Shown piece by piece: positions 25,501 to 35,000 of a DNA stretch of 64,000 nucleotides (within the stretch, counting starts at the first letter, position 1; every line of letters begins with the position of its first letter). The translations under genes and the position numbers were made by a program. The DNA is from Glandiceps talaboti (taxonomy: Eukaryota; Hemichordata; Enteropneusta; Spengelidae), in contig NC_135562.1 in the NCBI RefSeq assembly GCF_964340395.1, forward strand, positions 5,001 to 69,000. Reading direction: 5' to 3'. The notes under the pieces are model-generated. The model was not told the origin of the DNA, made no database searches, and worked only from the letters and a program-made list of their open reading frames with translations.

Positions 25501-27982
25501 CAAACTGAGTCAACTCCGTCAGGAACAACGATGTGTAACACGTTACTCTGAGTACTAGACGTACGTTCTGCTGTCTTTGGACAACATTCAGCGGTCGGTT
25601 CTCTCGTTGGAGAGATCTTTAACTCCTTAGGTTTAGGAGGCTGGAGGGTGTTTGAAATATTTTGCAATAAATCCTCCGATGGGCGTTTGTAGCTTCTCAC
25701 GGCTGTCGAACGATGACCACTTCTTCCGGTTATTGACTGTTCATCGAACCCTTTTTCGTACAGTCTTGTGCAACAGGTAACTTTACCACTGTGGTTTGTA
25801 ATGTTCCGATTTTGAGATTCGTAGTCGATTCCGGCTTCTTTGTACATGGCCTTCAGATATTTTCTGAGCGTATTAATGCCTATAGCTTGCTGTGAAAAGA
25901 CTATTTGACATGAACTGTCTGTTTGTCTATTTGGCATAGGTCGCCGATAAAAGCGTCCCGCTGAACCTATCAGTCGTAGATATTGCTCAAAAATGGGAAC
26001 AACGCATCGTTGATTAGATGGGTCAGAATACTGTCTAATTACCTTAGGGCTTGATTTGCAATCAATGTTACCAGTGCAAGTCTTTGATAAACGACCTTCG
26101 TACTGCAAAAACTTTCGTCCCTTGTCATCGAATCCGACATGAAACTGACTGGCATCCAGATTTACATGCTCATCCATGGCTCTGAACCCAAACATTTTAC
26201 AGTTATAAAAGTAGACGATATATGACAGCCCTCGCGCTGTCTTTGTATCGAAAACGCCACTTTCCCATAGAACCTTCTCGTCATTTTCCGTCACAGGATC
26301 GGCTTTTCTCACAACAACCCCTACACCTTCAGACATTAACTCTTTCTTGCGCTTTTCCAATGCATTCCGAAATGTTTTGAATGTCCCATCGGTCTTTTTA
26401 AACAAATGGACATCCCTACGATCACAGACGTCGACTAAGTGACGTTGCAATCCGGCAGCTACATTCGTCAATGTATTAGGGGGATACGGCTTACCATCTT
26501 TTCGCTTTATTTCGTATATAAACCTTGCTAACCAGTAATCAAGGGATTCTAGTGAACCGGATTCCAAAGTGGGTATCGGCCAATGATGGTCTACAACGCT
26601 GTAAATCTGAACTTTTCTCCAAGTTGCCCATTCATTGTAGAGACACAAAGCCAAACTGTTGGCATGCCTAGTTCGCACTGGTATTCTTTCACTCAAACTT
26701 TGTTGAAATTGAGACTCCGTTAAGGGTTTGGCAAATCGGTTTTCATTAATCGGTCCACTCACAGGACAGAGCTCTTGTGTTGGAATTGAATCGAGTTGAG
26801 TTAAAGTCACTTCGTCCCACTGAACCCTGAGATTGAAGGACGTTTCGAGATCCATACTTTGGCCCTTAATCACTGCATTTGCTCAACTGAACAAAGTGCG
26901 GGAAGAGTCAGTAGCAAAAACAAAAACAATGTAAAACTAGTTCTAGCTTGCCACCTGACAGACTTGGAATACATGCAAATTCTATTGTTATCGCCGTGGT
27001 GATAAGTAAGATAATGAACTCGTTTGGTTGATTATGCGTCAAACACTCGGGGCTACGCCCCCTCGTGTTATAACGCATAATCAACCAAACTCGTTCATTA
27101 TCTATCACTTGTGTGCATGTGCATGTGTATGTGTGTGTGTGGTTAGTGTTCTATTGATAGAGGTCATTGCTGCGACAGTTCTTTGAAGTGACGTGTTAAA
27201 AGTTTCCCTTCTTTCAGTGGGGCCGGTTCATCCATTGTAGAATTATTCAACTTTTCATAAAGTACAGTATGTGCAAATACTCATAACGAATATGAGGCGA
27301 TTTATAAGATAGATGATAGATGTGTGTATGTGTAAGGTTAGCGACATGATTTTATTTTACTATAATAATCGATCGTTTGTATGAATGACGATTTCATAGT
27401 TCGACACCTAGACCTATTTTGCTCCGTATGTTTTGCACGTACATTTTGTGGGGCCGGAACGTCCAATCTAGTAAAATTACGTATATAAATCACAGATGTA
27501 TGTACACAAACACTGCTACGGTAATTTATTAGAGTCTACGTGGTACATGTATGTCCCGCGGTAAGGGCCGGAACGTCCGAATCGGGGCCGGAACGTCTTG
27601 GGTCGGAACGTCCTGTATGCTGTTGTATATATCGGTACATACAAAACAACCCTTTTAGCAATGCGAAGCTTCGAGGACTGTAAGAGAGTCTACACCGGTG
27701 TCTGCCCATCATATCATGACCAACCTTGAATAGAATGGTAGTTCACAAGTGACTGTCCGTGAGTGACATGACGCGTGGTGTGCATGTGACTGGTGGTGCG
27801 GTGCGTGCACTGCGGTCACCATTATGAGTATAAACGCGTAAGAGTGATTTAATTTTCACCCTTTTCTGCTGATCATATCATGTATATCAACTGCATCTTC
27901 ACTAACCTTCATTCTCATGTTGTTCTTCCTCTGTAACAGTACTGTCCTCTTGCCACCACTCATCATCAAGATTGTCGGCCAT
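19596..27982 (-). CDS. CMSS1: CMS1 ribosomal small subunit homolog, 5 exons
   Basis: A nucleolar protein family linked to small ribosomal subunit assembly, with a degenerate helicase-like fold. Exons in coding order: 27982-27907, 22752-22625, 21977-21851, 20539-20310, 19856-19596. All phases join, giving 273 codons plus stop, close to ~279 in vertebrates. The N-terminus is acidic (MADNLDDEWWQED), as in the family. Exon 2 is a lysine-rich nuclear-localisation-like stretch. Exon 4 contains LSSYLKEVIPNWTKL, ITSSAKRAVEL and VKLFAKHMK. Exon 5 contains HFGVGTPHRITTLL, LDWNWRD and the C-terminal KFGLF, all diagnostic of CMSS1. Intron 1 (~5.2 kb) hosts a tyrosine-recombinase mobile element in the same orientation. 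Confidence 0.93.
20640..20762 (-). mobile_element. tRNA-derived SINE-like head in CMSS1 intron 3
   Basis: On the minus strand there is an A-box-like TGGCTTGGGTGGCCAG followed 25-30 nt later by a B-box-like GGTTCGAGCCTC. Spacing fits a tRNA-derived Pol III promoter. The rest of the element is not delimited. Confidence 0.45.
21348..21367 (+). repeat. Poly-G tract
   Basis: A run of about a dozen G preceded by GGGGA, inside CMSS1 intron 3. It could form a G-quadruplex. Confidence 0.8.
22140..22447. repeat. 37-bp minisatellite, ~8 copies
   Basis: The unit contains TGATCTGATTGGTTAAAAT and TGACATCATATGACTTTA, with a 5-bp insertion (CATAT/ATAAT) in the last two copies. It lies in CMSS1 intron 2 and has no exon sequence. 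Confidence 0.95.
22987..23139 (+). repeat. Left terminal array of GACGTTCCGG motifs
   Basis: Six direct copies of GACGTTCCG followed by GCCCC, GCACTACC or ACACTACC. Within it TCGGACGTTCCGG contains the near-palindrome CCGGA-CGT-TCCGG type core. This is suited to be a multi-site protein-binding terminus. Confidence 0.8.
23565..23700. repeat. Tandem CAGTACGGACTGA motif array, left of PHD-FLYWCH gene
   Basis: Three spaced copies of AGTACGGACTGACA followed by GGGGAYGACATACG. The same TCAGT-nnnn-ACTGA half-palindrome recurs at 24638-24850 on the other side of the gene. Confidence 0.75.
23716..24606 (-). pseudogene. PHD + FLYWCH zinc-finger protein of the mobile element, split by an in-frame TGA
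   Basis: Starting at 24606, residues 11-67 form a PHD-like C4HC3 finger: CVVC, CDNC, H-x2-C in WQHRTC, then W-H-C and C. After an acidic linker the frame meets TGA at 24162-24160. Two codons later, in the same frame, it continues MLVDSHGYSYT with a FLYWCH-type finger (W-R-C, C near LTCTST, then HDHTHP) and a basic helical tail ending at 23716. Related PHD-FLYWCH proteins in marine invertebrates run straight through this joint, so a nonsense change (TGA from a CpG-containing CGA would fit) is the simplest reading. No MULE-type transposase follows. The two halves might still be expressed separately. Confidence 0.65.
24630..24855. repeat. Tandem TCAGTAGGGACTGA repeat upstream of PHD-FLYWCH gene
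   Basis: Five copies of TCAGTRBGGACTGA-type words (centred near 24645, 24692, 24728, 24781, 24814), alternating with GACGATAGGCACAAT and GACGACAGGCAACAG, in ~70-90-bp composite units. It sits immediately upstream of the PHD-FLYWCH start codon, where a promoter would be expected. Confidence 0.75.
25190..25310. repeat. Imperfect inverted repeat inside the mobile element
   Basis: CCAATCAGGGTACAGGATTG and CCGTAGATTATAAG on the left are partly complementary to CCATAATCCACGGCACAAG and GCCTCTGATTGG on the right, forming a degenerate hairpin just 3' of the recombinase gene. This could be an old MITE or a transcription-stop structure. Confidence 0.35.
25455..26873 (-). CDS. DUF3504/Crypton-type tyrosine recombinase (KIAA1958/ZMYM-like)
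   Basis: An intact 472-codon frame without introns. Residues ~55-190 look like the N-terminal core-binding domain: LALCLYNEWATWR, then LDYWLARFIYEIKRKDGKPY followed by PPNTL, the signature of DUF3504 proteins. The catalytic domain shows Arg231 (FGFRAMDEH), His361-Ser-Gly-Lys364 (NHSGKVT), His387 (SGHRS) and the nucleophile candidate Tyr395 (VRSYKRP), i.e. R...HxxK...H...Y. The family includes host proteins derived from Cryptons (ZMYM2-4, QRICH1, KIAA1958). Expected chemistry is DNA strand exchange through a 3'-phosphotyrosine. Lys in place of the second catalytic Arg is, from memory, common in this branch but should be checked. The start could be Met1 or Met7. The low-complexity C-terminus after residue 405 is not part of the fold. 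Confidence 0.85.
   Translation of the reverse strand: MIKGQSMDLETSFNLRVQWDEVTLTQLDSIPTQELCPVSGPINENRFAKPLTESQFQQSLSERIPVRTRHANSLALCLYNEWATWRKVQIYSVVDHHWPIPTLESGSLESLDYWLARFIYEIKRKDGKPYPPNTLTNVAAGLQRHLVDVCDRRDVHLFKKTDGTFKTFRNALEKRKKELMSEGVGVVVRKADPVTENDEKVLWESGVFDTKTARGLSYIVYFYNCKMFGFRAMDEHVNLDASQFHVGFDDKGRKFLQYEGRLSKTCTGNIDCKSSPKVIRQYSDPSNQRCVVPIFEQYLRLIGSAGRFYRRPMPNRQTDSSCQIVFSQQAIGINTLRKYLKAMYKEAGIDYESQNRNITNHSGKVTCCTRLYEKGFDEQSITGRSGHRSTAVRSYKRPSEDLLQNISNTLQPPKPKELKISPTREPTAECCPKTAERTSSTQSNVLHIVVPDGVDSVCLERSGKKMTITFDF
27000..27110. mobile_element. Hairpin MITE nested in the recombinase element
   Basis: 27010-27102 is a near-perfect palindrome. The left arm GATAATGAACTCGTTTGGTT then GATTATGCGT pairs with ACGCATAATC then AACCAAACTCGTTCATTATC, with a GC-rich apex (CTCGGGGCTACGCCCCCTCG). 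Complementarity continues outward (GTGATA and TATCAC). It lies between the recombinase start and the right terminal array. Confidence 0.75.
27450..27613 (-). repeat. Right terminal array of GACGTTCCGG motifs
   Basis: Four copies in inverted orientation relative to the left array. The innermost shared segment is GACGTTCCGGCCCCGATTCG followed by GACGTTCCGG, identical to 23048-23077 on the left. Confidence 0.8.
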
Positions 27983-28424
27983 GGCGATTCCAGCAATGTA
28001 TTATTTACAAACTGTTTGTTCTACTCGTTCGTGAAATCTTTTTAAACCGTCTACTTGCAGGAGAAAAAAAGGATTAACACAATAGTTTACACCATTACAA
28101 AGCTAGAACGTATTTAGTTTTTAAAAAAACAATATTCATTAAAAAAATAGATTTTAAGACCAATTTATGAATCTAAGTACTGAAAATAACAACCGGAAGT
28201 GAGAGCTATTTCGCTACATCGGGTCGTCGATTTATTGTGCCTTGAAAATTGTGAAAATATTCTCATATTTCTGAAAAACCACAGCAGCTTTTATTTTCTG
28301 AAAATCGTTGATAAAGTTGCCAAATAGAAATGTGATTTGTGGACATGTGACATACGGAACGCTGAACGTAGTAAGCTGTTGAACTTTGCCTTGGACAATC
28401 AAATAAATAATTAAAATAACAATC
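27983..28424. promoter_or_regulatory. Bidirectional CMSS1-C2CD5 promoter
   Basis: Separates two divergent start codons and must contain both 5' UTRs. ACCGGAAGTG at 28192-28201 is a canonical ETS/GABP-type site, typical of TATA-less bidirectional housekeeping promoters. No clear TATA box is seen. Transcription starts cannot be placed from sequence alone. Confidence 0.6.
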
Positions 28425-29296
28425 ATGCCGGGGAAACTGAAAGTCCGTGTGATCGCGGGTAGGGATTTGCCCGTAATGGACAGGGCAAGTGAACGAGCTG
28501 ATGCTTTCGTCGAGGTAAGATTTATCACATGTAGATCTCCGTATTATGTATTTAAATTACTGTTATTTTTTCGCGAAGGGGTTCTTTGTGTGTGTGGGTA
28601 GACTAGTGACTAAATGTACACTTCTCTTCCAATTTATATAATGTATCATTTCCAATTCTTATATATTATACGTGAGTTGATAACGTTACCATTTACCTGT
28701 GTCCATGCTTATACAAATTAATTCGAAAAGTTGATAGATCAATCATGGGTAGTTCTTGAAAACATAGTCCAATATTGTACGATCCTCAGTGACATCTGTA
28801 AAAATGAATATAGATAATATGGATATTTTAACTTCGATAACGCCAACACATTTCTGTTTTTTCACTATGGTCCTCCAATGAGGAAAATGTGAGACTGTGC
28901 ACAGATTTCATGCATGGAAATTTAGGGTATAAAAACCACTCACACCCTTGCTAAGGACGATAAAAAAAATACAGAAAAAAACTTTCAAATCACAGTTTAT
29001 GGCACAGTTTGAGCTGGTATATTACTTTGTATTAATGTTATAAATAATATATCATATAAAGTGTTTAATGATTTAATTTTGTTACTTTTGTATCTTCTCA
29101 ACCTTCTTTCAGCTCAAATTTGTGAACTCAACATACAAAACTGATGTGTACCGTAAATCACTGAACCCACAGTGGAATTCTGAGTGGTTTAAGTTTGAGG
29201 TAAAGTGTGTAAGCTTAATCTCCATACACTCTTACAGATATTTTTTACGCCACTGTAATTCGAGATGGTTTGGGAACCTTAGTGACAAATACATTG

Positions 29297-29353
<57 letters not shown>

Positions 29354-31729
29354 TGGTGGTGGTGGTGGTGGTGGGGGGGTTAGAGAGTAATGATGAAACA
29401 TCCACATGTATTATTTCAAGTATCAAGTATCAAATCTTTCTTTATTCCAGTAACAGAACATACATGTCCCTCCGTTATATACCTGGAGGAGGGTTACAGA
29501 AATACATACAAGTAGAATAAATAAAGGAAATTATGTGACCCAAAGCACAGAACAGTTTACATCACTATAAAGAGAAAAAAATAAAAAAAACAAGAAGAAA
29601 GTCAAGTATTGTCCACAATCTGTTCTGAATTTTACAGTTATCACTACAATCTACACCTGACATAATTACAATGAACCTTTTGTCTCACCATCTATATCCA
29701 TAAAGTCAGGATAAATAGTTTGGAAGAAACTCTTGCTTTTGTTGGTTGTACCTAGAGCACTTACATGTAAGCCGAAAAAGATCTTCTGACTCCACTTCAT
29801 TAGAATCACACACAACATACATGTACATGTATTCTGTTTTCTACATATGTATAGTTATTTTTATTTCTTGTATGGACCACCTGTTTCAGGTTGATGATGA
29901 AGAGTTACAAGATGAACCATTACAGATACGGATTATGGACTATGATACGTATAGTGCTCATGATGCTATTGGCAAGGTGAGTTTTGAATTATGGGCTATA
30001 CAATACATATAGCACTCATGATGCTATTGGCAAGGTGAGTTTTGAATTATGGGCTATACAATACATATAGCGCTCATGATGCTATTTGAAAGGTAAGTTT
30101 TGAATTATGGCCTATACAATACATATAGCACTCATGATGCTATTTGAAAGGTAAGTTTTGAATTATGGGCTATACAATACATATAGCACTCATGATGCTA
30201 TTTGAAAGGTAAGTTTTGAATTATGGGCTATACAATACATATAGCACTCATGCTATTTGAAAGGTAAGTTTTGAATTATGGCCTATACAATACATATAGC
30301 ACTCATGATGCTATTTGAAAGGTAAGTTTTGAATTATGGGCTATACAATACATATAGCACTCATGATGCTATTTGAAAGGTAAGTTTTGAATTATGGGCT
30401 ATACAATACATATAGCACTCATGCTATTTGAAAGGTAAGTTTTGAATTATGGCCTATACAATACATATAGCACTCATGATGCTATTTGAAAGGTAAGTTT
30501 TGAATTATGGGCTATACAATACATATAGCACTCATGATGCTATTTGAAAGGTAAGTTTTGAATTATGGGCTATACAATACATACAGCACTCATGATGCTA
30601 TTTGAAAAGTAAGTTCTGAATTATGATACTATGATTCGTATAGTGCTCATGATGCTACATGTATTTGAAAGGTAAGTTCTGAATTATATGGCCCATGATT
30701 CGTATAGAAATGTAGTGCTCATGATGCCATTAGAAAGATAAGTTGTGAATTATGGACCATGATTCATATAGCACTCATGATGCTGTTTGAAAAGTAAGTT
30801 CTGAATTATAGACTATAATACATATAGCCCTTATGATGCTATTTGAAAGGTAAGTTCTGAAGATCTAGAATCAGTTGCTAACTTGCTATAGAGTACATGT
30901 ACATATAATTATTGAGGTATTCTATGCTATAGCTGTACATAGATTTGAATCAGTTGCTTTGGAGTATGTTGTAATTAATGTGTTATTCTATGCTATAGCT
31001 ATACATAGATTTGAATCCTTTGCTTTGGAGTATGTTGTAATTAATGTGTTATTCTATGCTATAGCTATACATAGATTTGAATCAGTTGCTTTGGAGTACG
31101 TTGTTACTTGTAATTAATATGTTATTCTATGCTATAGCTATACGTAGATTTGAATCCTTTGCTTTGGAGTATGTTGTAATTAATGTGTTATTCTATGCTA
31201 TACACATGTAGCTATACATAGATTTGAATCAGTTGCTTTGGAGTACGTTGTAATTAATATGTTATTCTATGCTATAGCTATACGTAGATTTGAATCCTTT
31301 GCTTTGGAGTATGTTGTAATTAATGTGTTATTCTATGCTATAGCTATACATAGATTTGAATCAGTTGATTTGGAGTACGTTGTAACTTGTAATTAATATG
31401 TTATTCTATGCTATAGCTATACATAGATTTGAATTCTTTGCTTTGGAGTACGTTGTAATTAATGTGTTATTCTATGCTATAGCTATACATAGATTTGAAT
31501 CAGTTGCTTTGAAGTATGTTGTAATTAATGTGTTATTCTATGCTATAGCTATACATAGATTTGAATCCTTTGCTTTGGAAAGATGGAGTAGTGGGTATCT
31601 CTGGATGGTTTCCTATCTATGATACAATGCATGGAATACGAGGTGAAATCAACGTAGCAATCAGAGTGGAACTGTTTACTGATGCTAACAGGTTTAGAGA
31701 ATCATCATGTGGAGTCAAATTTTTCTGTA
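28425..31729 (+). CDS. C2CD5: C2CD5 exons 1-4: C2 domain
   Basis: Encodes MPGKLKVRVIAGRDLPVMDR onward. The five aspartates reported to bind Ca2+ in the mammalian protein are all present: Asp19, Asp26, Asp76, Asp78 and Asp84 (VMDR, ADAF, MDYDTYSAHD). Exon 2 carries LNPQWNSEWFKFE. Exon 4 begins LYIDLNPLLW and carries ISGWFPIYDTMHGIRGEINV. The exon 4 acceptor was set by frame: TATAG|CTATAC keeps the frame, while the next AG six codons in would give an early stop. Confidence 0.95.
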
Positions 31730-31948
31730 GTAAGTTCCATTTTTATAATATTGATTTAGCATAAACTTCATGTACTTCATTTTCTTCCATCAGGCAGACA
31801 TATTTATACATCTTTGCAGGACTGGGGACAGAATGGATTTATTCCATCTGCTATGTGGCTTTTAAGTTAATGCAATAGATTTTTATCACAACTGATTCAG
31901 AAGTAGGTCAGTAGGGCTACAGCCATCAGAAAACAGCCATCAGAAAAC

Positions 31949-32004
<56 letters not shown>

Positions 32005-35000
32005 CTTAAAGTCAAAAACCTCCAGCTCGATTGCCTTGGTATTTGGTGGGGACATTACCTTTGGTGTCTAGTTGGAAAATTGTTCAAAGTAACATGATTG
32101 CATCACAGGTGTGTGATGGGTCAAAAAATGCCATTTTTGGTTTAAAAAAAACAAAAAAAAACTTAAAACTACTGGGCAGATTGGTTTGAAATTTGGTGGG
32201 GATTCGTAGGTGTGTTTAGATTAAGAATTGTTTATGACATGATTCCAACACTATTGCACAGATTGGGCTGATGGGGATACATTTGGCTGTGTGTAGATGA
32301 ATAAATGATGATCTCATCATTAGCTATATGCAAATTAGGTGTAAAAATGTGAATTTAGGTGTAAAGCTTATATCTCAAAAAGTACTCTGTTGATAGGGCT
32401 GATATTTGGTAAGATATTTCTAGAACTTAGTGTTATTCTGCACATCAATGTTCAAAACATTTTGACACAATTTTCCCTAGCAACTATTGCCATGCCCTTA
32501 GCAACAACCAAATGCCCAACTGTATTTTGCTAAAATAACATCATCATCAGGTACAGGTAGGCATGTGAGTAAATGTTCAGAGAATGTATGTATATATGCA
32601 AGTATCCCTAACACTTAGTAACAGTAAGACCACGTCCATAGCAATCCCTTCAAGGACAATTATCAAAGTCGGGCCATTTCTTACCCATCACTGACACTTT
32701 GTAGTATTTATTTGTTGCTAAATTAAATCATATTTACAGATGATATAGAAGAAAAGAAGTATACACTTATCACTCATGTAACTTTTTTCTGAATGGCATT
32801 CAAGTGTCTAACCCCATACATGTATAATCACATACAAGCTTTCTTGTCAGACAGTGGCCTTGACCTTGACATTTATGGGCAATAATCAAAATCAAGCTAT
32901 TTCCTGCATGATGCAGACAGTCTAGCATATTTGTGTGGTAAATTTCTTTCTAAATGGTGTCTAAAGGTAATGCAGAACAAGAGAAATACATGTATACACA
33001 TCTTCGTTTTGTTGTTCATGACTTTTTACTGAATGGTGTCTATATTTGTAGTGAACAATCATGCTTTATTGCACAGCTCAAAAACTTTAATAATTGAGAG
33101 TCCATTCGAGTATCTATCACCATTTTATTAGGTGTAAACTTTCTTTTTAGACCTTTACCTATGATCTTGACTCTCATGGTCAATCATCGAAATCCAGCCA
33201 TTTCATGCACATCACAGACATTTTTGTTGCAACTAATTTCTTATAAATCATATCACCATTGAGTCGCATAGAAGTAATTTAAGTATTTAAAAGGGGAGTT
33301 TTAATGTGTTTTTAGTAAACATATGGAATTAATAAAGTATCCCTTCCCTTTAAGCTGTATTTATTTATTATAATAATTTTTATCTGTGTGTTTCTGTAGG
33401 TAGTTGTGTACCTTTCAACTACACTGCTGTGGCTATCTATGGATTTGTAGAAGAACTTGTTGTTAATGACGATCCTGAATATCAGGTATGGTGTCAAACA
33501 TGCACTATCGTTTGAACAGAGCCAAATCACATAGAACCAGGTATAACATGGTGTTGGGGAGGGGGAGGGGGGACAACAGCATTCAAAATTTGAAGGATGT
33601 TCTTGTTCTTGTTGTTGAGTTTGATGTTAACAGTCACAACAGTTATCAATTTTATTGGTTTATTTTCAGTATATATTATTGTAATTGGTACATTTACAAA
33701 TATATGCCACCACAACAAACTAAGCTATCAACAGACATGCTAGACTACATTTATAGGTTTACCAATTACATTGAGATTAGTTTAACCCATCAGAAATTAC
33801 CGTATCACCTAACTGGAAAGTGGGAGGTGCATTTATTGGTTTACCAGTTACATTGAGATTAGTGTAAATGTGCCTAACAACAAGACCACACCCATAGCAA
33901 CAGCCAAATGATCACTTATATTTAAAAGATAACAACAGATATTAATAGACAAATAAATAAACATTCAAAAAATGTATGCAATTATTCAATCAATTATACA
34001 ATTGTGCTACAATGCCATTGGTGCTAAATTTCATACAATCTAATACATCACATTATCATGACTGGTGGCAATTATCTGTAAACATCCATTGCTGGAGCTG
34101 AGTCATCTCTGATGACTGCTTGTTTGAATCACATACATGTACCATAGTGGGTTAACAAGATCAGTACATTTGTTTTCTACAGTCTTATTTAAATCACATA
34201 GTGGATTGACAAGATCAGTACATTTATTTTCTGTCATACTTAAATGACATAGTGGATTGACAAGATCAATTAGTAAATATTTCATTTTCTGTCATATTTA
34301 AATCACATAGTGGATTGACAAGATCAATTAGTAAATATTTCATTTTCTGTCTTATTTAAATCACATAGTGGATTGACAAGATGAATTAGTAAATATTTCA
34401 TTTTCTGTCTTATTTAAATCACATAGTGGATTGACAAGATCAATTAGTAGATATTTCATTTTCTGTCTTATTTAAATCACATAGTGGATTGACAAGATGA
34501 ATTAGTAAATATTTCATTTTCTGTCTTATTTAAATGACATAGTGGATTGACAAGATGAATTAGTAAATATTTCATTTTCTGTCTTATTTAAATCACATAG
34601 TGGATTAACAAGATGAATTAGTAAATATTTCATTTTCTGTCATATTTAAATCACATAGTGGATTGACAAGATCAATTAGTAAATATTTCATTTTCTGTCT
34701 TATTTAAATCACATAGTGGATTGACAAGATGAATTAGTAAATATTTCATTTTCTGTCTTATTTAAATCACATAGTGGATTGACAAGATCAATTAGTAGAT
34801 ATTTCATTTTCTGTCATATTTAAATCACATAGTGGATTGACAAGATCAATTAGTAGATATTTCATTTTCTGTCTTATTTAAATCACATAGTGGATTGACA
34901 AGATGAATTAGTAGATATTTCATTTTCTGTCTTATTTAAATCACATAGTGGATTGACAAGATGAATTAGTAGATATTTCATTTTCTGTCTTATTTAAATC

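Larger units (their letters stand above)
22987..27613 (-). mobile_element. 4.6-kb tyrosine-recombinase element with GACGTTCCGG terminal arrays
   Basis: Bounded on the left by six copies of GACGTTCCGGCCCC-like words (22988, 23004, 23026, 23048, 23068, 23125) and on the right by the same word inverted (27450-27464, 27565-27578, 27584-27597, 27600-27613). The outermost pairs match as terminal inverted repeats, GGACGTTCCGGCCCCAAGAC on the left against GGACGTTCCGACCCAAGAC reversed on the right. Inside are two minus-strand genes: a DUF3504-type tyrosine recombinase and a PHD-FLYWCH protein. No RT, RNase H or DDE transposase is seen. CTGTTGTA occurs just outside both ends (22964-22971 and 27620-27627) and may be a target duplication. 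Crypton-type elements are not usually described with TIRs, so the classification is open. Confidence 0.75.

Noticed and set aside
30875-31622. Plus-strand frames with repeated FYAIAIHRFES motif
   Set aside because: The exon 4 acceptor array read in a frame different from that of exon 4.
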